The notes under the pieces: model-generated | Database searches by the model: none | What the model was told of the DNA's origin: nothing | What the model saw: the letters and a program-made list of their open reading frames with translations, nothing else | Made by a program: the position numbers and the translations under genes | Part shown: positions 8,198 through 16,729 of the stretch, piece after piece | How the letters are laid out: every line of letters begins with the position of its first letter | Position numbering within the stretch: position 1 is the first letter of the stretch | From: DASYAE01 sp036501535 | GTDB lineage: Bacteria > Actinomycetota > Actinomycetes > Streptomycetales > Catenulisporaceae | Assembly: GCA_036501535.1 (NCBI GenBank) | Contig: DASYAE010000107.1 | Location: forward strand, 1 to 27,639 | Length of the DNA: 27,639 nucleotides | Reading direction: 5' to 3'

Positions 8198-10504
8198 GTG
8201 AGCGACACGGGCGAGCAACTGGCGCTCGTGCGGGCCGAGGCCGTGCAGGGCAGGGCGAGGGCGGCGCAGGCGGCGAAGAACGCGTCGGCCGCCGTCTCGG
8301 CCGAGAAGCTGCCCATCGCGCGCGTGATCGTCGACGTCGAGCCGGCGCACCTGGACCGGCTGTGGGACTACTCGGTGCCCGCCAAGTTCGACGAGGCGGC
8401 GCGGCCCGGCACCCGGGTGCGGGTGATGTTCGCCGGCCAGCAGGTCGACGGCTTCCTGTGGGAGCGGGTCGAGCGCAGCGACTTCTCCGGCGCGCTCGCG
8501 CCGCTGCGCGCCGTCATCTCGCCCGAGCCGGTGCTCACCCGGGAGATCGGGGAACTGGCCCGCGCCGTGGCCGACACCTACGTCGGCACGCTCGTCGACG
8601 TGCTGCGCCTGGCGATCCCGCCCCGGCACGCCCGCGCGGAGAAGGAGGCCGAGGCCAAACGGGTCCGCGACGCGGCCAACAAGGCCAGGGACGAAGACGC
8701 GGCCGCGGACGGATCCGGCGACGCGGCAGGCGGTTCTGATGAATCGGATGAATCTGATGAGTCGGATGAATCGGTCGCGAAGGACGGACCGGCTGATGCC
8801 TCGTCACCGGCCGACGCCGACCTGCCTCCGGTCGACCCGGGCCCGTGGAAGCCCTATGCCAACGGCCCGCAGTTCCTCGAAGCGCTCGCCGCCGGCTCGA
8901 GCCCGCGCGCCGTCTGGGCCGCGCTGCCTGAGGGGCCGTCACCTGAGCCGCCCGAGCCGGAGCAGACGGGGCGCAAGCAGCCGGCGGCGCCTGCCGCGGT
9001 GCCCAACGAACCTCTTCCGCAGTGGGCGCACGCCCTGGCGACCGCCGCCCACGCGACGCTGTGCGGCGGCCGGGGCGCGGTGCTGATCGTCCCCGACGGC
9101 AACGACGTGGCGCGTCTCGACACCGCGCTGACCGCGCTGCTCGGCCCCGACCGGCACGTCGCGCTGACCGCGGATCTCGGCCCCGCGGAGCGGTACCGGC
9201 GCTGGCTGTCCGTGCTGCGCGGGCAGATCCGCTGCGTCGTCGGCACCCGCGCCGCGGTCTACGCGCCGATCCGGGACCTCGGCCTGGTCGCGATCTGGGA
9301 CGACGGCGACTCCTCGCACGCCGACCGGGCCGCGCCCTATGCGCACGCCCGCGAAGTGCTCGCCCTGCGCGCGCACAAGGCCGGGGCCGGCGCGCTGATC
9401 GGCGGATACGCGGTCAGTGCGGAAGGCGCCGGCCTGGTCGCCCGCCGCTGGGCCCGGCCGATCGCCGCGCCGCGGGCCGCGGTGCGCGAACGCACACCCC
9501 TGATCCGCACCGTCGACCCCGACCGCGACCCGGAGCGCGAGCCGAGCGCGGCCGCCGCCCGCATCCCCGCGCTGGCCTGGCGCGTCGCGAAGGACGGCCT
9601 GACCCGCGGCCCGGTCCTGATCCAGGTTCCGCGCAGCGGCTACCTCCCCACCCTCGCCTGCGTGCGGTGCCGCGAGCCCGCGCACTGCGCGCACTGCAAC
9701 GGAGCGCTGAGCATGACCGGCGCCGACGCGCCGGCCCGGTGCAGCTGGTGCGGAAAGCCCGCCGGGCGCTGGCAGTGCGGCCGCTGCGGCAGCTCCCGCT
9801 TCCGGGCCCGCTCCACCGGCGTCACGCGCAGCGCCGAGGAGTTCGGCCGGGCCTTCCCGGGCTTCCCGGTCAAACTCAGCCACGGCGGCCTGCTGCTCGA
9901 ACACGTCAGCGCCCAGCCCGCCCTGGTCGTCGCCACGCCCGGCGCCGAGCCCGCGGCCGAGGGCGGCTACGCGGCCGCGGTCCTGCTCGACGGCGACCTG
10001 CTGCTCGGCCTGCCCACCCTGCGCGCCGCCGAACAGGCGCTGCGCCGCTGGATAGGAGCCGCCGCCCTGGTCCGCCCCGCGCCCAAGCGCCGCGGCGACC
10101 AGGACGGCGGCGTGGTCGCGATCGTCGCCGAGCCCTCGTCCGGCGCGGTGCAGGCCCTGGTGCGCTGGGACCCGGCCGGATTCGCCCGCCGCGAGCTGGC
10201 CGACCGCGCCGACCTCGGCTACCCGCCCGAGGCCCGCATCGCCGAGCTGACCGCGCCGTACCCCGCGCTGATGGAGCTGATCGACGCGGTCAAGCTGCCC
10301 GACGGCGCGCAGATCCTCGGCCCGACGCCGACGCCCGCCGCCGCGAAGGGGACCGGCGAACAGCTTCAACGGGCCCTGATCCGCTGCTCCCGGTCCGCCG
10401 CGCGCGCCCTCGCCGCCGCGCTGAAAGAGGCGCAGGGGGTCCGCGCCGCACATAAAGCCCCGGACTTCGTGCGCGTCCGGGTCGACCCGATCGACCTGGC
10501 GTGA
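8198..10504 (+). CDS. priA: Primosomal protein N' (PriA), probably helicase-inactive form
   Basis: PriA restarts collapsed replication forks. GTG 8198 starts a 768-aa product. The N-terminal 3'-DNA-binding domain is clear (ARVIVDVEPAHLDRLWDYSV, then PGTRVRVMFAGQQVDGFLW). The zinc region has CVRC, CAHC, CSWC and CGRC pairs (about nt 9658-9790), as in all PriA. The helicase half lacks the Walker A GSGKT: the equivalent place reads GGRGAVLIVPDGNDV, and motif II is WDDGDSS rather than DEAH. Actinobacterial PriA is known to be degenerate in this way, so it probably acts as a DNA-binding or loading factor. An acidic Ser-Asp-Glu repeat linker lies between the N-domain and the helicase fold. Confidence 0.95.
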   Translation: MSDTGEQLALVRAEAVQGRARAAQAAKNASAAVSAEKLPIARVIVDVEPAHLDRLWDYSVPAKFDEAARPGTRVRVMFAGQQVDGFLWERVERSDFSGALAPLRAVISPEPVLTREIGELARAVADTYVGTLVDVLRLAIPPRHARAEKEAEAKRVRDAANKARDEDAAADGSGDAAGGSDESDESDESDESVAKDGPADASSPADADLPPVDPGPWKPYANGPQFLEALAAGSSPRAVWAALPEGPSPEPPEPEQTGRKQPAAPAAVPNEPLPQWAHALATAAHATLCGGRGAVLIVPDGNDVARLDTALTALLGPDRHVALTADLGPAERYRRWLSVLRGQIRCVVGTRAAVYAPIRDLGLVAIWDDGDSSHADRAAPYAHAREVLALRAHKAGAGALIGGYAVSAEGAGLVARRWARPIAAPRAAVRERTPLIRTVDPDRDPEREPSAAAARIPALAWRVAKDGLTRGPVLIQVPRSGYLPTLACVRCREPAHCAHCNGALSMTGADAPARCSWCGKPAGRWQCGRCGSSRFRARSTGVTRSAEEFGRAFPGFPVKLSHGGLLLEHVSAQPALVVATPGAEPAAEGGYAAAVLLDGDLLLGLPTLRAAEQALRRWIGAAALVRPAPKRRGDQDGGVVAIVAEPSSGAVQALVRWDPAGFARRELADRADLGYPPEARIAELTAPYPALMELIDAVKLPDGAQILGPTPTPAAAKGTGEQLQRALIRCSRSAARALAAALKEAQGVRAAHKAPDFVRVRVDPIDLA
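8731..8772 (+). repeat. Asp/Glu/Ser tandem repeat within priA
   Basis: Four to five 9-base units of the TCGGATGAA/TCTGATGAG type encode repeated Ser-Asp-Glu around residues 178-190. This A/T-richer acidic patch stands out from the surrounding coding sequence and sits in a flexible interdomain linker. Confidence 0.75.
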
Positions 10505-10552
10505 TGCCCGGAACGCCGCCGGCGGTCAAGGTAGGCTGTCCGCAAGCACCGA

Positions 10553-10558
10553 TAGACT
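10553..10558 (+). promoter_or_regulatory. Possible -10 of the def-fmt operon
   Basis: TAGACT fits TANNNT in the 121-base gap between priA and def, 68 bases before the def start. A second TANNNT hexamer (TAGGCT, 10532-10537) is just upstream. No clear -35 is seen. Confidence 0.35.
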
Positions 10559-10625
10559 GCCCGGTGTTCATCTCCGGTTCGCGCGGCACCGGCCCCTGGC
10601 GCGCAAGGAACGGGCGGCACGGCGC

Positions 10626-11216
10626 GTGGCCATCCAGCAGATCCGACTCTTCGGCGACCCGGTGCTGCGCACCGTCGCGGACCCCGTGGCCGACTTCGAC
10701 AAAGAACTGCGACGCCTGGTCGCCGACCTGACCGACACCATGCTCGACGCGCCCGGCGCGGGCCTGGCCGCCCCGCAGATCGGCGTCTCGCTGCGGGTCT
10801 TCACCTACCACGTGGACGACGTGGTGGGCCACCTGATCAACCCGGAGCTCGCCCTGTCCGAGGAGACCCAGGACGGCGACGAGGGCTGCCTGTCCATCCC
10901 CGGCCTGCCGTTCCCGTGCACCCGCGCGCTGCGCGCCGTCGCCAAAGGCTTCGACCAGTACGGCGAGCCGGTCGTGCTCGAGGGCAGCGACAAGCTCGCC
11001 CGCGCCATCCAGCACGAGACCGACCACCTCGACGGCGTGCTGTTCATCGACCGGCTCGACCGCGAGCAGCGCAAGGCCGCGCTGCGCGCCATCCGGCAGG
11101 CCGAGTGGGCCGCCGCTGCCGGCGCGCACCGCGCCGCTGGGGACGCGGCCGGCCTGCCCGACGGCCCGCCGGTGGTCAGGTTCTCCCCGCACCCGACCTT
11201 CGGCCAGGCCCGCTAG
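10626..11216 (+). CDS. def: Peptide deformylase
   Basis: Def removes the formyl group from nascent proteins using a metal-bound active site. The 196-aa product begins at GTG 10626 (AIQQIRLFGDPVLR, a typical N-terminus). All three motifs are intact: GLAAPQ at residues 46-51, EGCLS at 86-90 with the metal-ligand Cys88, and HETDH at 130-134 with both His ligands and the catalytic Glu131. The C-terminus extends about 40 residues past the core. It ends 21 bases before fmt, so the enzymes that add and remove formyl groups are probably co-transcribed. Confidence 0.97.
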   Translation: MAIQQIRLFGDPVLRTVADPVADFDKELRRLVADLTDTMLDAPGAGLAAPQIGVSLRVFTYHVDDVVGHLINPELALSEETQDGDEGCLSIPGLPFPCTRALRAVAKGFDQYGEPVVLEGSDKLARAIQHETDHLDGVLFIDRLDREQRKAALRAIRQAEWAAAAGAHRAAGDAAGLPDGPPVVRFSPHPTFGQAR

Positions 11217-11237
11217 CCGAGTAGAGAAGGCCCGCCC

Positions 11238-12167
11238 ATGCGCCTGCTGTTCGCCGGGACCCCGCAGACCGCGGTCCCCTCGCTGCGCACCCTGCTCGAC
11301 TCGCGGCACGACGTCGCCGCCGTGCTCACCCGGCCGGACGCGCCGAGCGGGCGGGGCCGCCGGGTCGAGCCCTCGCCGGTGCGCGCGCTGGCCGAGCAGG
11401 CCGGCGTCGAGGTGCTCACCCCGCCGCGGCCGCGGGACCCGGCGTTCCTGGCCCGGCTGGCCGAGATCGCGCCGGACGCCTGCCCGGTCGTGGCCTACGG
11501 CGGCCTGATCCCGCCGGACGCCCTCGCCGTCCCGCCGCGCGGCTGGGTCAACCTGCACTTCTCGCTGCTGCCCGCGTGGCGCGGCGCCGCCCCGGTGCAG
11601 AACGCGATCCTGGCCGGGGACGAGGTGACCGGCGCGTGCACCTTCGAGCTCGAGCAGGGGCTGGACACCGGCCCGCTCTACGGCGCCGTCACCGAGGCCA
11701 TCTCCCGCACCGACACCACCGGCGACCTGCTCGGCCGGCTCGCCATAGCCGGCGCCGCGCTGCTGCTCGCCACGCTGGACGGGATCGAGGACGGCACGCT
11801 GCGGGCGGTCCCGCAGCCGGCCGAGGGGATCTCGCAGGCCCCGAAGCTCGGCCCGCAGGACGCCCGGATCGACTGGAAGACCCCGGCCCTGCACATCGAC
11901 CGGCAGGTGCGCGCCTGCACGCCGGCGCCCGGCGCGTGGACCACGCTGGACGGTGAGCGGGTCAAGATCTTCCCGGTGACCCCGGTCCCCGGCGTGCTGG
12001 AGGTCGAGCCCGGTGCGATCGTGGTGGACAGGCGCGGCGTGCAGGTGGGCACCGGCTCCGGGCACACCGTCCGGCTCGGCGACGTGCAGGGCCAGGGCAA
12101 GAAGCGGATGCCCGCCGCGGACTGGGCGCGCGGGCTGCGGCTCGGCGCTGTCGCCGGGTTCGACTAG
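11238..12167 (+). CDS. fmt: Methionyl-tRNA formyltransferase
   Basis: Fmt transfers formyl from 10-formyl-tetrahydrofolate to initiator Met-tRNA. ATG 11238 follows an AGAAGG ribosome site. The 309-aa protein has the N-terminal FAGTP motif (residues 5-9), the catalytic Asn105-x-His107 in NLHFSLLPAWRGAAP, and GLDTG with Asp143. The C-terminal OB-fold tRNA-binding domain (about residues 205-300) is complete. It lies directly downstream of def in the usual order. Confidence 0.97.
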   Translation: MRLLFAGTPQTAVPSLRTLLDSRHDVAAVLTRPDAPSGRGRRVEPSPVRALAEQAGVEVLTPPRPRDPAFLARLAEIAPDACPVVAYGGLIPPDALAVPPRGWVNLHFSLLPAWRGAAPVQNAILAGDEVTGACTFELEQGLDTGPLYGAVTEAISRTDTTGDLLGRLAIAGAALLLATLDGIEDGTLRAVPQPAEGISQAPKLGPQDARIDWKTPALHIDRQVRACTPAPGAWTTLDGERVKIFPVTPVPGVLEVEPGAIVVDRRGVQVGTGSGHTVRLGDVQGQGKKRMPAADWARGLRLGAVAGFD

Positions 12168-12179
12168 CCTGCCGCCGGA

Positions 12180-12193
12180 CCCGGACGTCCGGG
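12180..12193. repeat. 14-bp perfect palindrome between fmt and the DHFR-like gene
   Basis: CCCGGACGTCCGGG is self-complementary, with partial further GATCCGGG similarity to its right. It lies in the 51-base gap between fmt and the next gene. It could be a weak hairpin that separates them or a protein-binding site. Confidence 0.4.
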
Positions 12194-12218
12194 ATCCGGG
12201 ACGAGAGGAGGACCGGCG

Positions 12219-12779
12219 GTGCGCAAGATCACGATGATGATGACGATCTCGCTGGACGGCTACTTCGAGGGGCCGGACCGCGAGCTCGACTGGCACGACG
12301 TCGACGAAGAGCTGCTGGGGCACATGAACTCCTGGCTGGGGACCCAGGGCGGCTTCCTGGACGGCCGGATCACCTGGGAGAACATGGCCGCCGCCTGGCC
12401 GGCCGTCGGCCAGGACCCGGACGCCGCCCCGCTCATGGCCGAGTTCGCCGGGATCTGGCTCAACATGCCGAAGGTCGTCTACTCGCGCACGCTGGAGAAG
12501 GCGGACTGGAACACCGAGATCGTGCGCGAGGTCGTCGCCGAGGAGGTCATGGAGCTCAAGCGGCGGCCTGGCGGCGACCTGGTGGTCGGCGGGGCCGAGG
12601 TCGGCGGGGTCTTCCGCCGGCTCGGCCTGATCGACGAGTACCGGTTCTACGTGCAGCCGGTCGTGCTCGGCCGCGGCCGTCCGCTCTTCCCGCCCGGCGA
12701 CGAGCGCAGCGACCTGCGCCTCGCCGAGGCCAGGACCTTCGGCAACGGCGTGGTCCTGCTGCGCTACACCGTGGACTGA
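12219..12779 (+). CDS. Dihydrofolate reductase / RibD C-terminal family protein
   Basis: GTG 12219 has a strong GAGAGGAGGA ribosome site. The 186-aa protein shows the DHFR/RibD-C fold: KITMMMTISLDGYFEG at the N-terminus, the middle LDGRITWENM block, VVYSRTLEKADWN, and RRPGGDLVVGGAEVGGVFRR (NADPH-binding Gly loop), then YRFYVQPVVLGRG. This large group includes stand-alone NADPH reductases of unknown substrate. A true housekeeping DHFR would have different active-site surroundings. It follows fmt by 51 bases and may belong to the same transcript. Confidence 0.9.
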   Translation: MRKITMMMTISLDGYFEGPDRELDWHDVDEELLGHMNSWLGTQGGFLDGRITWENMAAAWPAVGQDPDAAPLMAEFAGIWLNMPKVVYSRTLEKADWNTEIVREVVAEEVMELKRRPGGDLVVGGAEVGGVFRRLGLIDEYRFYVQPVVLGRGRPLFPPGDERSDLRLAEARTFGNGVVLLRYTVD

Positions 12780-12784
12780 CCGGC

Positions 12785-13732
12785 TCAGCGGCGTAGCAGG
12801 ACCCTGTTCACCAGGCCCCGGCACACCAGCCTGAGCGTCGCCGTCCTGCTCGGCAGGTGGTAGACGACGAAGTCGTCGAAGGCGTACACGCCCGCGTGTG
12901 TGCCCGCCTGCCGCACCGCGTCGCGCACGGCGGCGAGCTGAGCGACCGTCATCGGCAGCGGGCGCTCGTCCGGCTGGTAGCGCGCACCGAGCGGGTAGTC
13001 GCGGCCCGGACGGTTCGTCATCTCGACGTGGCAGCCCAGCACGTGGCTGACCGGGTGCGCCTCGGCGAAGGCGGCCAGCCGCTCGACGGTGTCGGCGAAC
13101 ACGGGGAAGTCGCGGGCGTACAGGCGTCCCGGCAGGACGGTGTCGCCGGTCAGCAGGATGCCGGTGTACGGGTCGTAGAAGACGATCGCGGCCTGCTGGT
13201 GGCCGGGCGCGCCGATGATCTGAAGGACGCGGCCGCCGAGGTCGTAGCCGACCTGCTCGGCCGGCCACGCTTCGCCGAACCCGAAGAAGGACCGCACTGC
13301 CTCCGGGTCGCGCCCGACGATGGTCGTGTCCGGCCGGTCGGCGAACTGCGCGTCGGCCGCGACGTGGTCGCCGTGGCCATGGGTGTGGGCGACGACGAGT
13401 GCGTAAGCCGAGCGCGGATGTGCGGCGAGCCAGGACTCGATGAGGCGGTCGACGGTGGCGCGCAGGGGGAACCGCTCCGGTTCGGGGGTCGCGCCGGTGT
13501 CGAGCAGCATCGCGCGGTGGTTGCCGAACAGCAGGAACATGAACGGCGCCTCGTAGTGCACTGCTTTGCTCTGCCGCAGGATGACCGTGTGCTCGTTGTA
13601 CGCGTGGACCTGGATCGGCGGGTCCGGCGCCGCGCTCCGGCGGCGGGAACCGTGGATCCAGCGCACGTCGAGGTCGCCGGCGACCGGTGTGCGCGCGGCG
13701 AAGTCGACCGGGGTGTCGGGATTCTGGCTCAT
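12785..13732 (-). CDS. Metallo-beta-lactamase fold hydrolase
   Basis: The 315-aa protein starts at ATG 13730-13732 (MSQNPDTPVDF). The long open frame upstream is antisense shadow over the DUF1707 gene. The dinuclear metal motif HTHGHGDH is intact. Later ligands are the His in IIGAPGHQQAA and the Asp in GILLTGDTVLP, with a final His in VLGCHVEM, so it should be an active MBL hydrolase of the glyoxalase II-like kind. Substrate unknown. It converges on the DHFR-like gene with only 5 bases between and faces the DUF1707 gene across 45 bases. Confidence 0.9.
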   Translation of the reverse strand: MSQNPDTPVDFAARTPVAGDLDVRWIHGSRRRSAAPDPPIQVHAYNEHTVILRQSKAVHYEAPFMFLLFGNHRAMLLDTGATPEPERFPLRATVDRLIESWLAAHPRSAYALVVAHTHGHGDHVAADAQFADRPDTTIVGRDPEAVRSFFGFGEAWPAEQVGYDLGGRVLQIIGAPGHQQAAIVFYDPYTGILLTGDTVLPGRLYARDFPVFADTVERLAAFAEAHPVSHVLGCHVEMTNRPGRDYPLGARYQPDERPLPMTVAQLAAVRDAVRQAGTHAGVYAFDDFVVYHLPSRTATLRLVCRGLVNRVLLRR

Positions 13733-13764
13733 GCTGTCGAGTGTGCCGGGTACCGCGCATGCAA

Positions 13765-13770
13765 TATCGT
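13765..13770 (+). promoter_or_regulatory. -10 element (TATCGT), leaderless DUF1707 gene
   Basis: TATCGT lies 7 nt before ATG 13778 with no Shine-Dalgarno between. The very short 45-base divergent gap supports overlapping promoters for this gene and the MBL gene. Confidence 0.5.
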
Positions 13771-13777
13771 GCCGCCC

Positions 13778-14470
13778 ATGAGTCTTCCAATCCCCTTGGA
13801 CCCGAAGGACCCGCGGGAGATGCGGGTCTCCCACGAGGACCGCGACCGCGTGTCGGAGGCGCTGCGGGTCGCCGCCGGGGACGGCCGGCTCTCCATGGAA
13901 GAGCTCGAAGAGCGGCTGGAGCAGGCGATGGCCGCGCGCACGTACGCCGACCTGGAGCCGCTCGTCTCGGACCTGCCCGGGCTCGGCGGGGGAGCGCTGG
14001 CCGCGGTGAGTCATGCGCTGGCGGCCCCGGCGGCGGCGAAGGACCTGGTCCGGGTCAAGCGGCGGGGCGGGAGCCTGAAGTACGAGGGCGTCTGGCACGT
14101 GCCCAAGGCCATGGACATCGACCTGCGCGGCGGCTCGGTGCTGCTCGACTTCACCGCCGCGACCGTCTCCGCGCCGCTGACCAAGGTGAACGTCGATCTG
14201 CGCGGCGGCTCGCTGCGCGTCATCGTCCCGCCGGGGTTCTCCGTGGACGCCAACGAGGTCGAGCTGCACGGCGGCTCCGTGCGCAACCGTGTCGCTGCCG
14301 ACAGCCAGGCGGCGACTGCCGTGGGCATGGGCATAGGCATGGGTATCGGGCCGACGCACCGCATCGAGGTCACCGGCGCGATCAGGGGCGGCAGCGTCGT
14401 GATCAAGCCGCCGCGCGGGCCGAAGCGCCGCGGTTGGCTGCGCAGGCTGTTCTCGCGGTCGGGCGACTGA
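13778..14470 (+). CDS. DUF1707 domain protein with C-terminal LiaF-like beta repeats
   Basis: The 230-aa product starts at ATG 13778. Residues about 15-67 match the actinobacterial DUF1707 pattern (MRVSHEDRDRVSEALR, then GRLSMEELEERLEQAMAART, then DL..LVSDLP). The C-terminal half carries five [R/H]GGS[L/V] turns spaced about 18-40 residues apart, as in the beta-solenoid of LiaF/DUF4097 proteins. A basic tail (RRGWLRRLFSR) may contact the membrane or nucleic acid. DUF1707 proteins are often linked to envelope stress, but no transmembrane segment is visible here. The role is unknown. Confidence 0.88.
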   Translation: MSLPIPLDPKDPREMRVSHEDRDRVSEALRVAAGDGRLSMEELEERLEQAMAARTYADLEPLVSDLPGLGGGALAAVSHALAAPAAAKDLVRVKRRGGSLKYEGVWHVPKAMDIDLRGGSVLLDFTAATVSAPLTKVNVDLRGGSLRVIVPPGFSVDANEVELHGGSVRNRVAADSQAATAVGMGIGMGIGPTHRIEVTGAIRGGSVVIKPPRGPKRRGWLRRLFSRSGD

Positions 14471-14580
14471 GCCGACCGAACTGCGGCCGGCGGGCCGCGT
14501 GGTGATGCGCGATCAGGTGATACGCCGACAAACATCCGATAGGCCCGGTCTGTCCGGCTCAATCGCTCGCCACACTGCGG

Positions 14581-14586
14581 GATAAT
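14581..14586 (+). promoter_or_regulatory. Possible -10 of rsmB (GATAAT)
   Basis: GATAAT (five of six matches to TATAAT) lies 6 nt before GTG 14593, with no ribosome site, suggesting a leaderless mRNA. Confidence 0.4.
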
Positions 14587-14592
14587 GATCCT

Positions 14593-15987
14593 GTGCGCAC
14601 CGACGAAGCCCGGCGCGCAGCGTATGACACGCTGCGGGCGGTATCCGGCCACGAGGCCTATGCGAACCTCGTGCTGCCCAAAATCCTGACCGACCGCCGC
14701 ATCGACCCGCGTGACGCAGCCCTCGCGACCGAGCTGGCCTACGGCTCGCTGCGCGGCACCGGCACGTACGACGCGATCCTGGCCGCCTGCGTGGACCGGC
14801 CGCTCGACCGGCTCGACCCGGAGGTCCTCGACCTGCTCCGGCTCGGCGCCCACCAGCTGCTGGCCACCCGCATCCCGCCGCACGCCGCCGTCGCCGCGAC
14901 CGTGGACCTGGCCCGCGAGGCGACCCACGAGGGCGCGGCGCGCATGGTCAACGCCGTGCTGCGCCGTGTCGGCGAGGCGGACCTGCGCACATGGGTGGAC
15001 CGCATCGCCCCCGACCCGGACCGCGACCCGGAGGGCTACCTCGCGATCTACCGCGCGCACCCGCGCTGGATCGTCTCCGCGCTCTGGGACGCGCTCGCCG
15101 CGCACCGCGGCAAGCGGGCCGCGTTCGACGAGATCGACCGCCTGCTCGAGGCGGACAACGCCCGGCCCGGCGTGACCCTGGCCGCGCGGCCCGGCCTGTG
15201 CACCGCCGGAGAACTCGTCCGCGAGGGCGCCGAGCCCGCCCGATACGCATCCACGGCCGCTTATCTGCCCGAAGGCGACCCGGCCCGGCTCGAAGCGGTC
15301 GCCCGCGGCCACGCCGCGGTCCAGGACGAGGGGAGCCAGCTCGTCGCGCTCGCCCTGGCCGAGGCGCCGATCGGCGGCGGCCCGGACGCGCTGTGGCTGG
15401 ACCTGTGCGCGGGACCGGGCGGCAAGGCGGCGCTGCTGGCCGCCCTCGCCGCGCAGCGCGACGCCCGGCTGGTCGCCGCGGAGGTCGCCCCGCACCGCGC
15501 CCGCCTGGTCAAGCGGGCCCTGCAGCCGATCCGCGGCCTGCACAAGGTCGTGATCGCGGACGGCACGCAGCCGCCCTGGCGCGCGGGCGTTTTCGACCGG
15601 GTCCTGCTTGACGCGCCCTGCACCGGCCTGGGCGCGCTGCGCCGCCGGCCCGAAGCGCGCTGGCGCCGGAAGCCGTCCGACGTCGCCACGCTCTCCGCGC
15701 TGCAGAAGCGGCTGCTCGCCTCGGCGCTGGACGCGGCCCGGCCCGGCGGCCTGGTCGCCTACGTCACCTGCTCGCCGCACCTGGCCGAGACCCGGATCGT
15801 GGTCGGGGACGTGCTCAAGGAGCGCGACGACGTGCAGCAGCTCGACGCCCGCGATCTCCTGCCGGGGGTGCCCGACCTCGGCGACGGACCCGACGTCCAG
15901 CTCTGGCCGCACCTGCACCAGACCGACGCGATGTACCTAGCGCTGCTGCGCAAGCAGCCGCCGACGGCCCCGGGCCCGGCTGACTGA
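14593..15987 (+). CDS. rsmB: 16S rRNA (cytosine-C5)-methyltransferase RsmB
   Basis: RsmB (Sun/Fmu) methylates C967 of 16S rRNA (E. coli numbering) using SAM. GTG 14593 opens a 464-aa product. Residues about 5-135 form the NusB-like RNA-binding domain (RRAAYDTLRAV, ATELAYGSLRGTGTYD). The methyltransferase core has motif I LDLCAGPGGKAALLAA (about 268-283), motif IV DAPCTG with Cys342 and motif VI TCSPHLAET with the catalytic Cys392. All key residues are present. In actinomycetes rsmB normally follows fmt; here about 2.4 kb of accessory genes separates them. Confidence 0.96.
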   Translation: MRTDEARRAAYDTLRAVSGHEAYANLVLPKILTDRRIDPRDAALATELAYGSLRGTGTYDAILAACVDRPLDRLDPEVLDLLRLGAHQLLATRIPPHAAVAATVDLAREATHEGAARMVNAVLRRVGEADLRTWVDRIAPDPDRDPEGYLAIYRAHPRWIVSALWDALAAHRGKRAAFDEIDRLLEADNARPGVTLAARPGLCTAGELVREGAEPARYASTAAYLPEGDPARLEAVARGHAAVQDEGSQLVALALAEAPIGGGPDALWLDLCAGPGGKAALLAALAAQRDARLVAAEVAPHRARLVKRALQPIRGLHKVVIADGTQPPWRAGVFDRVLLDAPCTGLGALRRRPEARWRRKPSDVATLSALQKRLLASALDAARPGGLVAYVTCSPHLAETRIVVGDVLKERDDVQQLDARDLLPGVPDLGDGPDVQLWPHLHQTDAMYLALLRKQPPTAPGPAD

Positions 15988-15990
15988 GCG

Positions 15991-16665
15991 TCAGCCGACG
16001 TGCGCGGTACCGCCCTCGGCGGCGAGGGCCGCGGCGATCCGGATCTGGTTCGAGCGCCAGACCTCGTCCTCGGTCGGCGGCAGCTCGTTCAGCCACAGCA
16101 CCGCGAGGGTGCCGCGCAGCTGTAGGAACCCCTCCGGCCGCGCGTAGATCTGCCAGTGCAGATGGGCGCCGCCGTCGCCCCAGCGGAAGTAGTGCACCCG
16201 GCCCACGCCGCCGAGGCCCATGACCGCGCGCTCGATCCGCTGCAGGATCAGGCCGAGCCCGGCCGCGGGTTGCGGCGGAAGGTCGATCAGGTCGCAGTGC
16301 ACCCGCGGCTCGAGGAACAGGTGGGTCGGGCCCGCGCAGGGTTCGGCGTTCGCGAACAGCCGCCAGTCCTCGTCGGTCCAGATGTACGCCGAGTCGGGCT
16401 TGGCGCAGGACGGGCAGCCGTCGGGACCGTCCTCGCCGGCGCGCGGCGGCTCGGGAAGGACCTGCTCTTCCAGCATGCGCAGCCGCGGCAGCGACTCGAC
16501 GAGATACGGGAACGTGCTCCACTTCGTGATGCCGAGCCGCGTCATCATCGACCAGCCGATCGGCAGGTGGGCGAGATGCCGCGGATGGGGGACACCCGGC
16601 GCCGGCTGCGCGGTGCCGTCTCCTGCGCCGGCCGGGTGATCTTCGTCGTCACCATTCTGCGTCAT
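15991..16665 (-). CDS. HIT-like (histidine triad-type) conserved protein
   Basis: ATG 16663-16665 gives 224 aa. The first 25 residues are acidic and disordered-looking. CPSC (near residue 95) may bind zinc. A late GGAHLHWQIYARP segment is HxHxQ-like, as in the HIT/GalT superfamily of nucleotidyl hydrolases and transferases, and GPTHLFLEPRVHCDLIDLPP resembles the preceding HIT strand. The third histidine of a classic triad is replaced by Gln, as in GalT-type members. The exact activity is unknown. It converges on rsmB (3 bases apart) and diverges from rpe. Confidence 0.6.
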   Translation of the reverse strand: MTQNGDDEDHPAGAGDGTAQPAPGVPHPRHLAHLPIGWSMMTRLGITKWSTFPYLVESLPRLRMLEEQVLPEPPRAGEDGPDGCPSCAKPDSAYIWTDEDWRLFANAEPCAGPTHLFLEPRVHCDLIDLPPQPAAGLGLILQRIERAVMGLGGVGRVHYFRWGDGGAHLHWQIYARPEGFLQLRGTLAVLWLNELPPTEDEVWRSNQIRIAAALAAEGGTAHVG

Positions 16666-16729
16666 GCCGTCATCCAAGCGGACGGTTGACCGGTCCGGGA
16701 ACGCCCTCCGGTGCGGGAGAATGGGAGCT

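Noticed and set aside
10290..13790. Very long minus-strand open frame opposite def, fmt and the DHFR-like gene
   Set aside because: It is antisense to three clear genes, is full of Arg/Gly/Pro/His runs, and reflects high GC at third positions.
14325..14348. GGGCATGGGCAT-type short repeat in the DUF1707 gene
   Set aside because: It encodes a Gly-Met/Ile linker in frame and is explained as coding low complexity.
14011..15918. 635-codon minus-strand frame opposite rsmB
   Set aside because: It is a shadow of rsmB and the DUF1707 gene; its composition is not protein-like.
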